Positions 33,355-42,033 of a DNA stretch of 64,000 nt are shown here, one piece after another. The notes under the pieces are model-generated. The model saw only the letters and a program-made list of their open reading frames with translations, ran no database searches and was not told the origin of the DNA. Source of the stretch: Gryllotalpicola daejeonensis (lineage in GTDB: Bacteria > Actinomycetota > Actinomycetes > Actinomycetales > Microbacteriaceae). Made by a program: the position numbers and the translations under genes. The stretch spans positions 1,426,001 to 1,490,000 of the forward strand of contig NZ_BAABBV010000001.1 of NCBI RefSeq assembly GCF_039538145.1. Direction: 5' to 3'. Numbering within the stretch: the stretch's first letter is position 1; every line of letters starts with the position of its first letter.

Positions 33355-34559
33355 CCACCGTCGCCGAGCACCAGGCGGCCGTGCGCGCGCTGGCTGAGGC
33401 CGCGCTGCGCGGGGCTGCGGAGGACGTGCCGCTCGGGGCGGCACTCGGCCGGATCCTGGCCGCAGACGTCACGAGCGCGATCGACCTGCCGCCGTTCGAC
33501 AACTCGCAGATGGACGGCTACGCGGTGCGAGCGGGCGATTTCAACCGCCTCAGTCCGGATGCCGGAACCGGACCGCTTCGTGTCACTGGCCACATCGCGG
33601 CGGGCGACCCGATCACGGCCTTCGCCGGGGGTGCGGCCGCGATCATGACAGGTGCGCCGCTGCCGCCCGGCGCCGACGCGGTCGTTCCGGTCGAGGCCGT
33701 GGGCGGCCCCGGAACGTTCGCCGCCGTCGGCGAGAGCATCGAACTGCACGAACCCGTGGCCCCGGGAGCCTTCGTGCGGGCGCGTGGCAGCGACCTGGCG
33801 GCCGGCGACACCGTGCTCAGCGCAGGAACCCTGCTCGGGCCCGCGCAGCTCGGGGCGCTCGCGGCTTCCGGTCTCACCACCGTCGCGGTGAGGCGGCGCC
33901 CGCGGGTCCTGATCGTCTCAACCGGAGCAGAGCTCACGGCGCCGGGCGAGCCGCTGGCCCCGGGAGCCATCTATGACGCCAATGCCATCGCACTCGCCGC
34001 GGCGGTCACGCAGGCGGGCGGCACCGCCCTCGCGACCGGGGTGTACAGCGACGAGCCGGAGCATCTTCGCGTCGCGCTCGACGCGGCAGGGCCCGTCGAG
34101 CTCGTCGTCACGAGCGGCGGCGTCAGCGCGGGCGCCCACGAGGTGGTGCGCGAGACCCTGGGTCCGCTGGGGGTGCGGTTCGGGTCGGTCGCCCTGCAGC
34201 CGGGCGGCCCGCAGGGACTCGGCACGATCGACATCTCCGGCTTCCCGACCCCCGTGCTGTGCTTTCCGGGGAATCCCGTCAGCGCGCTGGTCTCGTTCGA
34301 GCTGTTCCTCAGGCCGCTGCTGCGCGGCAGTCGCCCGACGACGCACCTGCCGCTCGCGGCATCCGTCGAATCTCCCATCGGCAAGCATCAGGTGCGTCGC
34401 GGCCGCATCACGACAGATCACACGGTGGAGCTCGTCGGCGGCCCCAGCTCGCACCTGCTCGCGGCGTACGCTCGTTCCGACGCGCTGGTCCACCTGCCAG
34501 AGGGTGTCGCCCACGTCGCCGCCGGGGAACCGGTCGAGGTATGGAGGATCGATGAGTGA
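33351..34559 (+). CDS. moeA: Molybdopterin molybdenumtransferase
   Basis: 402 residues. FDNSQMDGYAVRAGDF, AIMTGAPLPPGADAVVPVE, VLIVSTGAELTAPGEPLAPG and VTSGGVSAGAHEVV are MoeA signatures. FPGNPVSALVSFELF and a C-terminal beta-barrel domain IV follow. It inserts molybdate into adenylylated molybdopterin. Overlaps modB at its start and moaC at its end. Confidence 0.96.
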   Translation: MTTVAEHQAAVRALAEAALRGAAEDVPLGAALGRILAADVTSAIDLPPFDNSQMDGYAVRAGDFNRLSPDAGTGPLRVTGHIAAGDPITAFAGGAAAIMTGAPLPPGADAVVPVEAVGGPGTFAAVGESIELHEPVAPGAFVRARGSDLAAGDTVLSAGTLLGPAQLGALAASGLTTVAVRRRPRVLIVSTGAELTAPGEPLAPGAIYDANAIALAAAVTQAGGTALATGVYSDEPEHLRVALDAAGPVELVVTSGGVSAGAHEVVRETLGPLGVRFGSVALQPGGPQGLGTIDISGFPTPVLCFPGNPVSALVSFELFLRPLLRGSRPTTHLPLAASVESPIGKHQVRRGRITTDHTVELVGGPSSHLLAAYARSDALVHLPEGVAHVAAGEPVEVWRIDE

Positions 34560-35067
34560 CGCGCCCGCCCAGCCGGCGGAATCCGGCGGCCTCACCCACG
34601 TGCGCGGCGACGGCGCGGTGCACATGGTGGATGTGAGCGAGAAGCAGATCACGAAGCGCAGGGCCGTTGCGCAGGCAGCGGTCATCACCACGCCGGAGGT
34701 GATCGAACTGCTCAGGCAGGGGCGCCTGCCCAAGGGCGAGGCGCTCGCGGTGGCGCGCATCGCCGGCATCATGGCCGCCAAGAAGACGCCCGACCTCGTG
34801 CCGCTGTGCCATCCGCTTCCTCTGACCGGGGCCGACGTGGAGCTGAGCGCCGCAGGCGACCGCGTCGAGATCCGCGCGACGGTCAAGACCGTCGGCGTCA
34901 CCGGCGTCGAGATGGAGGCGCTGACGGCTGTGACGGTGGCCGCGCTGACGGTCTACGACATGATCAAGGCGGTCGACAAGGGCGCCGTGATCACCGAGGT
35001 GCGCGTCCTCGAGAAAGAGGGCGGCAAGTCGGGTCCGTGGCAATCGGAAGACCGGCGCGACGCATGA
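34552..35067 (+). CDS. moaC: Cyclic pyranopterin monophosphate synthase accessory protein
   Basis: 171 residues. HMVDVSEKQITKRRAVAQA, IAGIMAAKKTPDLVPLCHPL and VGVTGVEMEALTAVTVAALT carry the MoaC active site, and YDMIKAVDKGA closes it. It works with MoaA in the first step of molybdenum cofactor synthesis. The start at 34552 is 8 bases inside moeA. Confidence 0.97.
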   Translation: MSDAPAQPAESGGLTHVRGDGAVHMVDVSEKQITKRRAVAQAAVITTPEVIELLRQGRLPKGEALAVARIAGIMAAKKTPDLVPLCHPLPLTGADVELSAAGDRVEIRATVKTVGVTGVEMEALTAVTVAALTVYDMIKAVDKGAVITEVRVLEKEGGKSGPWQSEDRRDA

Positions 35068-35534
35068 CCGCGCTCAGCCTGACCGTCTCCACGCGAGCGT
35101 CGGCTGGGGTCTACGAGGACTCGACCGGCCCGCTGATCTTCCAATGGCTGACAGAGCGCGGCTTCGACACGGCCAGGCGGGTCGTGCCTGACGGGCCCGG
35201 CGTCGAGGCGGCGCTGCGAGGCGCGGTCGCCGGTCGGCTGCGCATGGTCGTGACCACCGGCGGCACGGGCATCAGCCCGACCGACCGCACGCCCGAGCAC
35301 ACTCGCGCGGTCCTCGACCTCGAGCTGCCCGGCTTCGCTGAGGAGCTGCGCCGCGTCGGCGCCGCGCACTCGCCCCACGCGCTGCTGAGCCGCGGCGTCG
35401 CCGGCGTCGCCGGGCGCACGCTGATCGTCAATCTGCCCGGATCGGCCTCGGCTGTGCGAGACGGGCTGCGGCTGCTCGACGGCTTCTATCGGCACGCTCT
35501 CGAGCAGATCGCCGGCGGCGACCACCCGCGCTGA
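35064..35534 (+). CDS. mogA: Molybdopterin adenylyltransferase (MogA/MoaB family)
   Basis: 156 residues. The family motif VVTTGGTGISPTDRTPEHTR binds molybdopterin, and GRTLIVNLPGSASAVRDGL forms the second half of the site. The N-terminus is VSTRASAGVYEDSTGPLI. It adenylylates molybdopterin before metal insertion by MoeA. ATGA overlap with moaC. MoaB and MogA are hard to separate by sequence alone. Confidence 0.93.
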   Translation: MTALSLTVSTRASAGVYEDSTGPLIFQWLTERGFDTARRVVPDGPGVEAALRGAVAGRLRMVVTTGGTGISPTDRTPEHTRAVLDLELPGFAEELRRVGAAHSPHALLSRGVAGVAGRTLIVNLPGSASAVRDGLRLLDGFYRHALEQIAGGDHPR

Positions 35535-35569
35535 GACGGGTGCCGCTCCGGGCCGCTATAACCTTATTC

Positions 35570-36148
35570 ATGGCCGTCGTCTTCCCCTCAGCCGGAGTCG
35601 TGCTCGCCGCGGGTGCCGGCACCCGCTATGGGATCCCCAAGGCGCTCGCACGCGCCTCTGACGGAACGCCGTGGGTGCAACTCGCAACCGAGAAGCTTCT
35701 CGACGGCGGCTGCTCGCAGGTGACGGTCGTCTTGGGGGCGTCTGCCAAAGAGGCGAGCGAGCTCGTTCCGAGCGACCCGCGGGTGCACCCCGTGGTCGAG
35801 TCGCACTGGACCGACGGTATGGGCACCTCGCTGCGGGCGGGGATGCGGCATCTCGAGGCATCCGCCCCGCCCTCGGTGTCGGCCGCGGCGATCACGCTCG
35901 TCGACCTGCCCGACCTTCCGGTGGCGGTTGTGAAGCGGCTCCTGAGCGGCGTCAAGATCACGAGCCTCCGGCAGGCGGTGTTCTCGGGCAGACCGGGGCA
36001 CCCCGTCGTCGTCGGGCGGCAGCACTGGGCCGACTTCACCGGCACCCTGCACGGCGACACCAGCGGTCGCGACTACCTGACCGCTCACGGCGTCGAGCAG
36101 GTGGAGGCCGGCGACCTGTGGTCGGGCCGCGAGGTCGGAGTGCGCTGA
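35570..36148 (+). CDS. MobA-like nucleotidyltransferase
   Basis: 192 residues. The signature GVVLAAGAGTRYGIPKALA is MocA/MobA-like, and TLVDLPDLPVAVVKRLL is the DLP metal motif. PGHPVVVGRQHW and GDTSGRDYL are found in the MocA group. It likely makes a CMP or GMP form of molybdopterin for a xanthine-oxidase-type or other Mo enzyme. A -10 TATAAC (35557-35562) 7 bases before ATG indicates a separate leaderless transcript. Confidence 0.85.
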   Translation: MAVVFPSAGVVLAAGAGTRYGIPKALARASDGTPWVQLATEKLLDGGCSQVTVVLGASAKEASELVPSDPRVHPVVESHWTDGMGTSLRAGMRHLEASAPPSVSAAAITLVDLPDLPVAVVKRLLSGVKITSLRQAVFSGRPGHPVVVGRQHWADFTGTLHGDTSGRDYLTAHGVEQVEAGDLWSGREVGVR

Positions 36149-36179
36149 CGGGCTTCTGCTCGCGACGTAGGCTGTGGGC

Positions 36180-36491
36180 GTGAACTGGCTCGATCGCTAC
36201 TTCCCGAAGAGCCCGAAGATCACTGGGCCGGCGGTCGGCATCGGCATGCTCGTCGCGGTGGTGAGCGATTCAGAGCAAACGGATGCGTCGGAGGACGACC
36301 CGATCGGTGTGGTCATCGCCCCCGGGAACAATGAGATCGCCGCCTACCCCGGCCTGCAGCGGCCGCCGAGCTGGACGGTGGCGTTCGAGCGCCCGAGCTA
36401 CACCGCCGACGGCCGCGGCCCCTTCGAGCAGGCCACGTTCCCCGAGCACCGGCTTCGTGTCATCGACCCGAATCCGTCGCTCGGGGCCTGA
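36180..36491 (+). CDS. Hypothetical protein downstream of the MobA-like gene
   Basis: 103 residues from GTG 36180, 6 bases after -10 TAGGCT (36168-36173). It begins VNWLDRYFPKSPKI, has a short hydrophobic stretch (VGIGMLVAVV), then an acidic segment and a Pro-rich region. Coding bias is typical of the genome. No family recognised and no clear signal peptide. Confidence 0.65.
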   Translation: MNWLDRYFPKSPKITGPAVGIGMLVAVVSDSEQTDASEDDPIGVVIAPGNNEIAAYPGLQRPPSWTVAFERPSYTADGRGPFEQATFPEHRLRVIDPNPSLGA

Positions 36492-36508
36492 GCCACCACA
36501 GACGCGAG

Positions 36509-36562
36509 GAGCGGTGCGAAACGCACGCCCGGCCGCCCGGGAACATGCATTCCGCACCGCTC
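36509..36562. terminator. Inverted repeat between convergent genes
   Basis: GAGCGGTGCG (36509-36518) and CGCACCGCTC (36553-36562), perfect 10-bp arms with a 34-base loop that itself contains CCCGG/CCGGG-type pairs. Position fits a bidirectional terminator. Confidence 0.6.
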
Positions 36563-36581
36563 GATGGAAGCCCTAGACCTC

Positions 36582-37151
36582 TCAGCGCGCCGCGAGAGCC
36601 TCGAGCACCTCAGCCGTCGTGCCGAGCTCGCCGAGCTTCGGGAACTGGTGCTCGATCGACGCGTTGTGCGCCGCCTCGCTGGTGTCGGTCATCGCGTCGA
36701 GCACGAAGCCGACGTGGTAGCCCAGCTCGTACGCCGAGCGCGCAGTCGACTCAACGCCCGACGTGGTCGAGACGCCGGTCAGCACGATCTGCGTGGCGCC
36801 AACCTCCTTGAGCTTCGCGTCGAGGTCGGTGGAGAGGAATGCCCCGAGGGTGGTCTTGGTCACGGTGATGTCGCTCGGCTGCTGGTTCAGCTCGGGAAGC
36901 AGCACGGTCGCCTCCGGCGGAATCGAACCGCCAGCGGGCCGGCCGGATTCCTTGCTGCGCTCAGTGCGTCCAGGGGCACCACCGGCCACGTTCACGAGCA
37001 CGACCGGCAGGCCCTTGGCGCGGAAGGCCTCGGCGAGCTTCGCCGAGTTCGCCACGACGTCGTCGAACGAGTGGACGGTCGGGTAGCCCTTCAGGCCGGT
37101 CTGCAGGTCGATGACGACGAGGGCTGGGGTCTGCTCGAGTTCGATGCTCAT
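36582..37151 (-). CDS. Isochorismatase-family protein lacking the usual cysteine
   Basis: 189 residues. The Asp of the triad is in ALVVIDLQTGL and the Lys in VTKTTLGAF. Where cysteine hydrolases have a nucleophilic Cys, this protein reads TGVSTTSGVESTAR, with Gly at the site. True isochorismatases also lack the Cys, so either isochorismate-type vinyl-ether cleavage or loss of amidase activity is possible. ATGA overlap with the MFS gene. Confidence 0.85.
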   Translation of the reverse strand: MSIELEQTPALVVIDLQTGLKGYPTVHSFDDVVANSAKLAEAFRAKGLPVVLVNVAGGAPGRTERSKESGRPAGGSIPPEATVLLPELNQQPSDITVTKTTLGAFLSTDLDAKLKEVGATQIVLTGVSTTSGVESTARSAYELGYHVGFVLDAMTDTSEAAHNASIEHQFPKLGELGTTAEVLEALAAR

Positions 37152-38890
37152 GCGTTCTCCTTCATTCGGTGGGTGGTTGGGGGAAGTGTCTGCTCGCTGT
37201 CCACGGCGACGCCGGTGCCGCGGAAGGCGGATGCGACGGCCGAGACGAGCGAGATGGCGGCCGAGACGGCGAATACGACGACGAGCCCGTCGTGGAAGGG
37301 CCCCGAGATCAGGTTCGGGAAGAAGGTGTGGCCGGTGAGCACGGCCTGCGAGTGCGCGGGCAGCGTGGAGAGCGCGTGATAGCTGTCGAGCAGGTACTTG
37401 ACCGGATTCGTGCCCAGCATCGCCGCGAACAGCGATGACACCGGCGGCAGGCCGCCGATCTTCTCCGCGATGGCCTGCGGCACTCCATGCGCCGCTAGGC
37501 CCGCGGTCAGAGTGTGCGGCAGCGTCGCGGCGAGGCCGGAGATCATCAGCGAGAAGAAGACGCCGATCGAGAGCGACGTGCCGGAGTTCTGGAACGTCGC
37601 GCGCATGCCGCTCGCCACGCCGCGATAGCGGGCAGGCACCGAGCTCATGATGGCCGCCGAGTTCGGCGACGAGTACATGCCCATACCGATGCCGTTGAGC
37701 GCCAGCAGCGCGGCGAACAGCCAGTACGGGAAGTCGACGGGCAGGAAGATCAGCCCGACGAAGGAGAGCCCGAAGACGACCATGCCTCCCGTCGCGAACA
37801 GCCGGGCGCCGAAGCGGTCGGACAGCGCGCCCGACACCGGGCCGGCGAGCAGGAATCCGCACGTCAACGGCAGCATCAGGATGCCGGCCCACAGCGGTGT
37901 CGATTCGTAGGAATACCCGTGCAACGGCAGCCAGATTCCCTGCAGCCAGATCACCAGCATGAACTGCAGGCCGCCCTGCGCAAGCGAGCCGCCGAAACGC
38001 GTGATGTTCCCGAACGCGAAGGCTCGGATCTTGAACAGCCGCAGCTCGAACATCGGGTCGGTGATCTTCAGCTCGATCCAGACGAAGGCGGCGAGCAGCA
38101 GCACACCGCCGATCAGTCCGGCGAGCACCCACGGATTCGTCCACCCCATGGTGTGGCGACCGTACGGCTGCAGGCCGAAGGTGATCGCCACGAGCACCGC
38201 CGAGAGACCGATGGCGAAGGTGCCGTTGCCCCACCAGTCCATGCGGCTCGGGTGCCGCACGCCGTTGTCGCGCAGCATGAAGTACGCCCAGAGGGTGCCG
38301 ACGATGCCGACCGGCACGTTCACCCAGAAGACGCTGCGCCAGTCCCACGCCGCGAGTAGACCGCCTGCGGTCAGGCCGATGAACATGCCGGCGAGGCCGG
38401 CGACCTGGTTGATGCCGAGTGCGAAGCCGCGGCGCTCGCGCGGGAACGCATCGGTCAGGATCGCCTGCGAGTTGGCGGTCAGCATCGAGCCGCCGAACGC
38501 CTGCAGCAGCCGCCAGCCGATCAGCCACAGTGCAGCCGGCGAGCCGCGGAACGGGTCGAAACTGAGCAGCACGCTCGCGATCGTGAAGACCAGGAATCCC
38601 AGGTTGTAGATGCGCACGCGCCCGAACATGTCGCCGAACTTGCCCACCGCGACGACCAGCACCGACTGCACGAGGCGGTAGCCCATGATCATCCACAGCA
38701 GGAAGGCGATGTTCGACGGCGCGAGCGGGTCCAGGTGGATGCCCGTGAAGATCGCCGGCAGCGAGATGAGCACGATCGAGCCATCAAGGCTCGACATGAA
38801 CACGGCCATCGTCGTGTTGGTGAGCGCCACCCAGCGATAGCGGTCGGGCTTCGGCTGCGGCGCTGCTGCAGCCGCCTCGGTTCCGCTCAC
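37148..38890 (-). CDS. MFS drug exporter, DHA2 (14-TM) family
   Basis: 580 residues with about 14 membrane segments. Motif A is GKFGDMFGRVRIYN, motif C-like text lies near GINQVAGLAGMFIGLTAGG, and the N-terminal D-G in SSLDGSIVLISLP is typical of DHA2 exporters. It probably exports an amphiphilic compound using proton motive force. Middle gene of a MarR-MFS-hydrolase operon joined by 4-base overlaps, so the MarR protein likely represses it. Confidence 0.92.
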   Translation of the reverse strand: MSGTEAAAAAPQPKPDRYRWVALTNTTMAVFMSSLDGSIVLISLPAIFTGIHLDPLAPSNIAFLLWMIMGYRLVQSVLVVAVGKFGDMFGRVRIYNLGFLVFTIASVLLSFDPFRGSPAALWLIGWRLLQAFGGSMLTANSQAILTDAFPRERRGFALGINQVAGLAGMFIGLTAGGLLAAWDWRSVFWVNVPVGIVGTLWAYFMLRDNGVRHPSRMDWWGNGTFAIGLSAVLVAITFGLQPYGRHTMGWTNPWVLAGLIGGVLLLAAFVWIELKITDPMFELRLFKIRAFAFGNITRFGGSLAQGGLQFMLVIWLQGIWLPLHGYSYESTPLWAGILMLPLTCGFLLAGPVSGALSDRFGARLFATGGMVVFGLSFVGLIFLPVDFPYWLFAALLALNGIGMGMYSSPNSAAIMSSVPARYRGVASGMRATFQNSGTSLSIGVFFSLMISGLAATLPHTLTAGLAAHGVPQAIAEKIGGLPPVSSLFAAMLGTNPVKYLLDSYHALSTLPAHSQAVLTGHTFFPNLISGPFHDGLVVVFAVSAAISLVSAVASAFRGTGVAVDSEQTLPPTTHRMKENA

Positions 38891-39324
38891 AGCCCCTCCG
38901 CCAGCCGCGCGAGCAGCGGCGCCGCCGCGCGCAGCGTCGCAAGCTCGTCGGCGTCGAACCGGGTCGTGAGCTCACGCGCGATCGCCGCGGCACGGGCGTC
39001 GCGCCGTGCGTCCATGACCTCCGCGCCGGCTTCGGTGAGCCGCAGCAGGATCCGACGGCCGTCGACGGTGTCCTTGGTGCGCTCGATCAGGCCGCGCGCC
39101 TCGAGCGCCGCGATCGTCGCACCCATGGCCTGCGGGCTGATGCCCGCGACGCGCGCGAGCGCGCCCGAGGTGGTCTCGACCGCGCGGCGGATGTTGATCA
39201 GCGCAGCGATCTCAGAGGCGCTGAGTTCGCCCTGCGGCCGCGCCGTGCGCGCGGCCGCGATGAACAAGCGGATGCTGTCCAGCAAGGACCCCGCCAGCTC
39301 TTCAGCCTCCCGCGCATCGCTCAT
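38887..39324 (-). CDS. MarR-family transcriptional regulator
   Basis: 145 residues with a winged helix (LSASEIAALINIRRAVE, then GISPQAMGATIAALEARGLI and a DGRRILLRLT wing). ATG 39324 is chosen because a -10 hexamer TAGGCT (39337-39332 on the minus strand) lies exactly 7 bases upstream, giving a leaderless mRNA; the ATG at 39330 would be too close. It controls the exporter operon and perhaps the divergent SDR gene. Confidence 0.9.
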   Translation of the reverse strand: MSDAREAEELAGSLLDSIRLFIAAARTARPQGELSASEIAALINIRRAVETTSGALARVAGISPQAMGATIAALEARGLIERTKDTVDGRRILLRLTEAGAEVMDARRDARAAAIARELTTRFDADELATLRAAAPLLARLAEGL

Positions 39325-39336
39325 ATTCATAAGCCT

Positions 39337-39350
39337 AGGTTGATAAACCT
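39337..39350. promoter_or_regulatory. MarR-type operator dyad
   Basis: AGGTT (39337-39341), spacer GATA, AACCT (39346-39350), directly next to the TAGGCT -10 of the marR gene in the divergent region with the SDR gene. Confidence 0.55.
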
Positions 39351-39432
39351 CTCCTTACAAACCCCACCGATGCGTGACGGCAGAAGTCAGATGCGGTGCG
39401 CTCCGGCACAGGTCGCGCGTAGCGTCGCTCTC

Positions 39433-40248
39433 ATGGCAAAAACCTGGTTCATCACCGGCACCTCGAAGGGCTTCGGCCGCGAGTGGGCGACGGCCGCCCT
39501 TGAGCGCGGCGACTCGGTCGCGGGCACCGCCCGGCGCCTCGACGACATCGACGACCTCGCCGCTCAGTACCCAGAGACCTTCCTGCCCGTGCAGCTCGAC
39601 GTGACCGACCGCGAGGCCGACTTCGCGGCGGTCGCTGCGGCCGCAGAGCGCTTCGGACGCCTCGACGTCGTCATCAACAACGCGGGCTATGGCCACTTCG
39701 GCATGGTCGAGGAGCTCACGGAGCAGGAAGTCCGCGACCAACTCGAGACGAACTTCTTCGGCGCGCTCTGGGTGACGCAGGCGGCGCTTCCGCTCCTGCG
39801 GGCGCAGGGCAGCGGCCACATCATCCAGGTGTCGAGCATCGGCGGCATCACCGCCTTCCCTGGGATCGGTGCCTACCACGCGTCGAAGTGGGCACTGGAG
39901 GCGTTCTCGCAGTCGCTTGCACAGGAGGTCGCCGCCTTCGGCATTCGCGTCACGCTGATCGAGCCCGGCGGCTTCGAGACGGACTGGGCCGGCCCGTCGG
40001 CGCGGCACAGCGCCGAGATCCCGGCATACGACGACATCCGCGCCCAGCGCGCACAGCGGCCGACGACAGCCCGGCGCGGCACGCCCGGGGCCACGAGGCG
40101 CCCGATCCTCGAGATCGTCGACGCTGCGACCCCGCCGCTGCGCGTCTTCTTCGGCGAGCCGCCGCTCGCGATCGCGACGGCCGACTACGAGTCGCGGCTG
40201 GCGACGTGGAATGAGTGGCAGCCCGTCTCGATCGAGGCGCAGGGCTGA
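39433..40248 (+). CDS. Short-chain dehydrogenase/reductase
   Basis: 271 residues. Cofactor loop TGTSKGFG near 8-15 with R in the following turn suggesting NADP, NNAGYG, catalytic Ser in VSSIGG, and YHASK. The C-terminal part after PAYDDIRAQRAQRP is typical of SDRs of the oxidoreductase/short-chain ketone type. A -10 TAGCGT (39420-39425) 7 bases before ATG indicates leaderless expression. Divergent from the MarR operon. Substrate unknown. Confidence 0.9.
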   Translation: MAKTWFITGTSKGFGREWATAALERGDSVAGTARRLDDIDDLAAQYPETFLPVQLDVTDREADFAAVAAAAERFGRLDVVINNAGYGHFGMVEELTEQEVRDQLETNFFGALWVTQAALPLLRAQGSGHIIQVSSIGGITAFPGIGAYHASKWALEAFSQSLAQEVAAFGIRVTLIEPGGFETDWAGPSARHSAEIPAYDDIRAQRAQRPTTARRGTPGATRRPILEIVDAATPPLRVFFGEPPLAIATADYESRLATWNEWQPVSIEAQG

Positions 40249-40291
40249 CACGGGATGCCTGGCCCAGGCATCCTCACGCCTTAAAGAAGAC

Positions 40292-40346
40292 GATCCGCCC
40301 CGCTCAACGTCGGCGTTCCCGAATCGCCGACGGAGCGGGGCGGATC
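40292..40346. terminator. Terminator after the SDR gene
   Basis: Outer arms GATCCGCCCCGCTC (40292-40305)/GAGCGGGGCGGATC (40333-40346) and inner arms CGTCGGCG/CGCCGACG stack into a 22-bp stem with one AA bulge. It faces a minus-strand ORF ending at 40384, so it may serve both directions. Confidence 0.88.
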
Positions 40347-40383
40347 TATAACACTGAGGGCGCCCAACCCCTTGTCACGTTCC

Positions 40384-40602
40384 TCAGTGGCCTGTGTGCC
40401 AATGGTCGTAGCCGACCCGGCAGTCGCAACCGACGCGAATCCACTCGCCGGTGCGCTCACTCATGAAGATCTCGGCGTGCGCCGCACGCTGATCACCGCG
40501 CAGCGCCAGCGGCGATCGACGGCGCGGGCCCGAACCGAGACCGAGCTGCTGCAGCAAGTGCTGCCACCCCGTCATCTCCGGGGCGACGATCGCGCCGGCC
40601 AT
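40384..40602 (-). CDS. Small Cys/His-ended protein, unknown function
   Basis: 72 residues from ATG 40602, with GAAGGGCGG about 10 bases upstream as a possible RBS. The C-terminus SERTGEWIRVGCDCRVGYDH ends in WHTGH and places two Cys and three His close together, which could bind metal. The middle is Arg-rich. It is divergent from the TetR gene and shares its operator region, so it may be a TetR target. No family assigned. Confidence 0.55.
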   Translation of the reverse strand: MAGAIVAPEMTGWQHLLQQLGLGSGPRRRSPLALRGDQRAAHAEIFMSERTGEWIRVGCDCRVGYDHWHTGH

Positions 40603-40637
40603 GAACTTTACCGCCCTTCGTTGCGTTGCACGACAAC

Positions 40638-40696
40638 TGTCAGGCATCGTACCTGACACCTGTCGCGTTGTCTATAGGACAGCTGTCTCATAATGG
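40638..40696. promoter_or_regulatory. TetR operator and promoter region
   Basis: TGTCAGG (40638-40644) and CCTGACA (40652-40658) form a dyad with a 7-base spacer. A second palindrome GACAGCTGTC (40678-40687) sits between -35 TTGTCT (40668-40673) and -10 TAATGG (40691-40696), which are spaced 17 bp. A repressor on the second site would block this promoter. Confidence 0.65.
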
Positions 40697-40724
40697 CCGA
40701 CTTCGCGGGGTAGGGTTTTCAATC

Positions 40725-41348
40725 ATGGATGCCCGCTCTCGTCGATCTCGGAGCGCGCTCGTCGATGCCGTCTACCGCCTCAGCGTCGAGAACGGAATCG
40801 ATCGCCTGACCGTTACCGACGTCGCCGCTGCGGCGGGCGTCAGCCGTGACACCTTCTACCGCCACTCGGCGGACCCGGTCGAGCTGCTCTGCGCGGCCCT
40901 GCAGGAGGAGCTGGCGGACTCCGTCTCCGCATACCTCGCGATGCCCCTCGTCGACGACAGCGAAGACAGCGTGTTCCTCGCGCCGGCCGCCGCCGTCATG
41001 GAGCACATGCGCGACCACACCGCGATCTATCGCCAGGCCCCTGGCAGCAAGAGCGGGGCACGCCTCACCGCGATCATCGAAGGCGCGGCCCGCCAAGTCA
41101 TCGAGACCCACCTCGACAACCACCCCGAGATCGTTCCGGAGCAGTTGCGGCCGATGACGGAGGTGACGAGGCAGATGTCCCTGGCCTACGCCTCGTCGGG
41201 TGCGACCGCGGCGTTCTTCGCGTGGATCAACGGCGACGACCTCAGCGACGTACGCCGCTACGCGCAGGTCGTACTGCTCTCCGGCCCCGAGTGGTGGCTC
41301 GGCCTGCCCGCACCGGTGGCGACGCCGCGCCCCCGCACATCCAGCTGA
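40725..41348 (+). CDS. TetR/AcrR-family regulator
   Basis: 207 residues. The N-terminal HTH is LVDAVYRLSVENGIDRLTVT, then VAAAAGVSRDTFYRH. The C-terminal ligand domain ends in the EWWLGLPAPV segment and is otherwise undefined. The palindromes between this gene and the divergent small ORF are the likely targets, so autoregulation is expected. Start ATG 40725. Confidence 0.9.
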   Translation: MDARSRRSRSALVDAVYRLSVENGIDRLTVTDVAAAAGVSRDTFYRHSADPVELLCAALQEELADSVSAYLAMPLVDDSEDSVFLAPAAAVMEHMRDHTAIYRQAPGSKSGARLTAIIEGAARQVIETHLDNHPEIVPEQLRPMTEVTRQMSLAYASSGATAAFFAWINGDDLSDVRRYAQVVLLSGPEWWLGLPAPVATPRPRTSS

Positions 41349-41370
41349 GCGGGCTGCTCCTCACTGCGGC

Positions 41371-42033
41371 TCATTCGCCTTCGGCAGCCGCCGCCGGCCG
41401 CCCTGCATCGCGCGCGGCGATGGCGGCTTCGCACTCGGCGATGGCCTCTGCCGCCCACGTGCGCTGCTGCGCCGTTCCGAGCTCGGCCGCCCAGCAGGCG
41501 CTCGCACGGAACGACTCGAGGGCCGCTTCGAGCTCGCCTGCGTCGAACCGGCTCCAGCCTCGATTGTTGTGCAGCGAGACGAGCCACCGCTTCGTGCGGG
41601 CATCCGCCGTGATCTCGGCCAGCTCGATGGCGCGCTGCGTCCACTCGTCGCTGCGCGCCCGGTCGACGATCGCCAGCATGTGCAGCGCGTCGAGCTCGAG
41701 GAAGCGCTGGCCGCTTGCGTGAGCGAGAGCGAGCGCGTTCCTGAAGGCGGCGGATGCCTGCGCCGGCTGTCCCGCGGAATTGAAGAGCCGCCCCCTCTCG
41801 AGCGCGATGCGGATCTCCACGGCAGGGTCGCTGCCCGTCCCGAGGCCATCGAGCACTTCGTGCGCTTCGTCGAAGCGCTGCTGCAGCCCGAGAGCCCGAG
41901 CACGCTGCGTCGCCAGCTCGCTGCGTTCGGCCGACGTGTACCGCGCATCGGCTGCAGCGATCGCGAAGCGCTCCTCGGAGCCGACCGGGTCGTCGAAGTC
42001 CCACAGCGCGTCGAGCAGGTCCTGCGTGATCAC
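41371..42033 (-). CDS. Tetratricopeptide-like repeat protein
   Basis: 220 residues from GTG 42033. All-helical with repeating A/L/F pattern: ALGLQQRFDEAHEVLDGLG, SAGQPAQASAAFRNALALAH, SLHNNRGWSRFDAGELEAAL and ESFRASACWAAELG. These match TPR units (about four). No catalytic domain. Probably a protein-protein scaffold in the cytoplasm. It converges with the TetR gene. Confidence 0.75.
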   Translation of the reverse strand: MITQDLLDALWDFDDPVGSEERFAIAAADARYTSAERSELATQRARALGLQQRFDEAHEVLDGLGTGSDPAVEIRIALERGRLFNSAGQPAQASAAFRNALALAHASGQRFLELDALHMLAIVDRARSDEWTQRAIELAEITADARTKRWLVSLHNNRGWSRFDAGELEAALESFRASACWAAELGTAQQRTWAAEAIAECEAAIAARDAGRPAAAAEGE

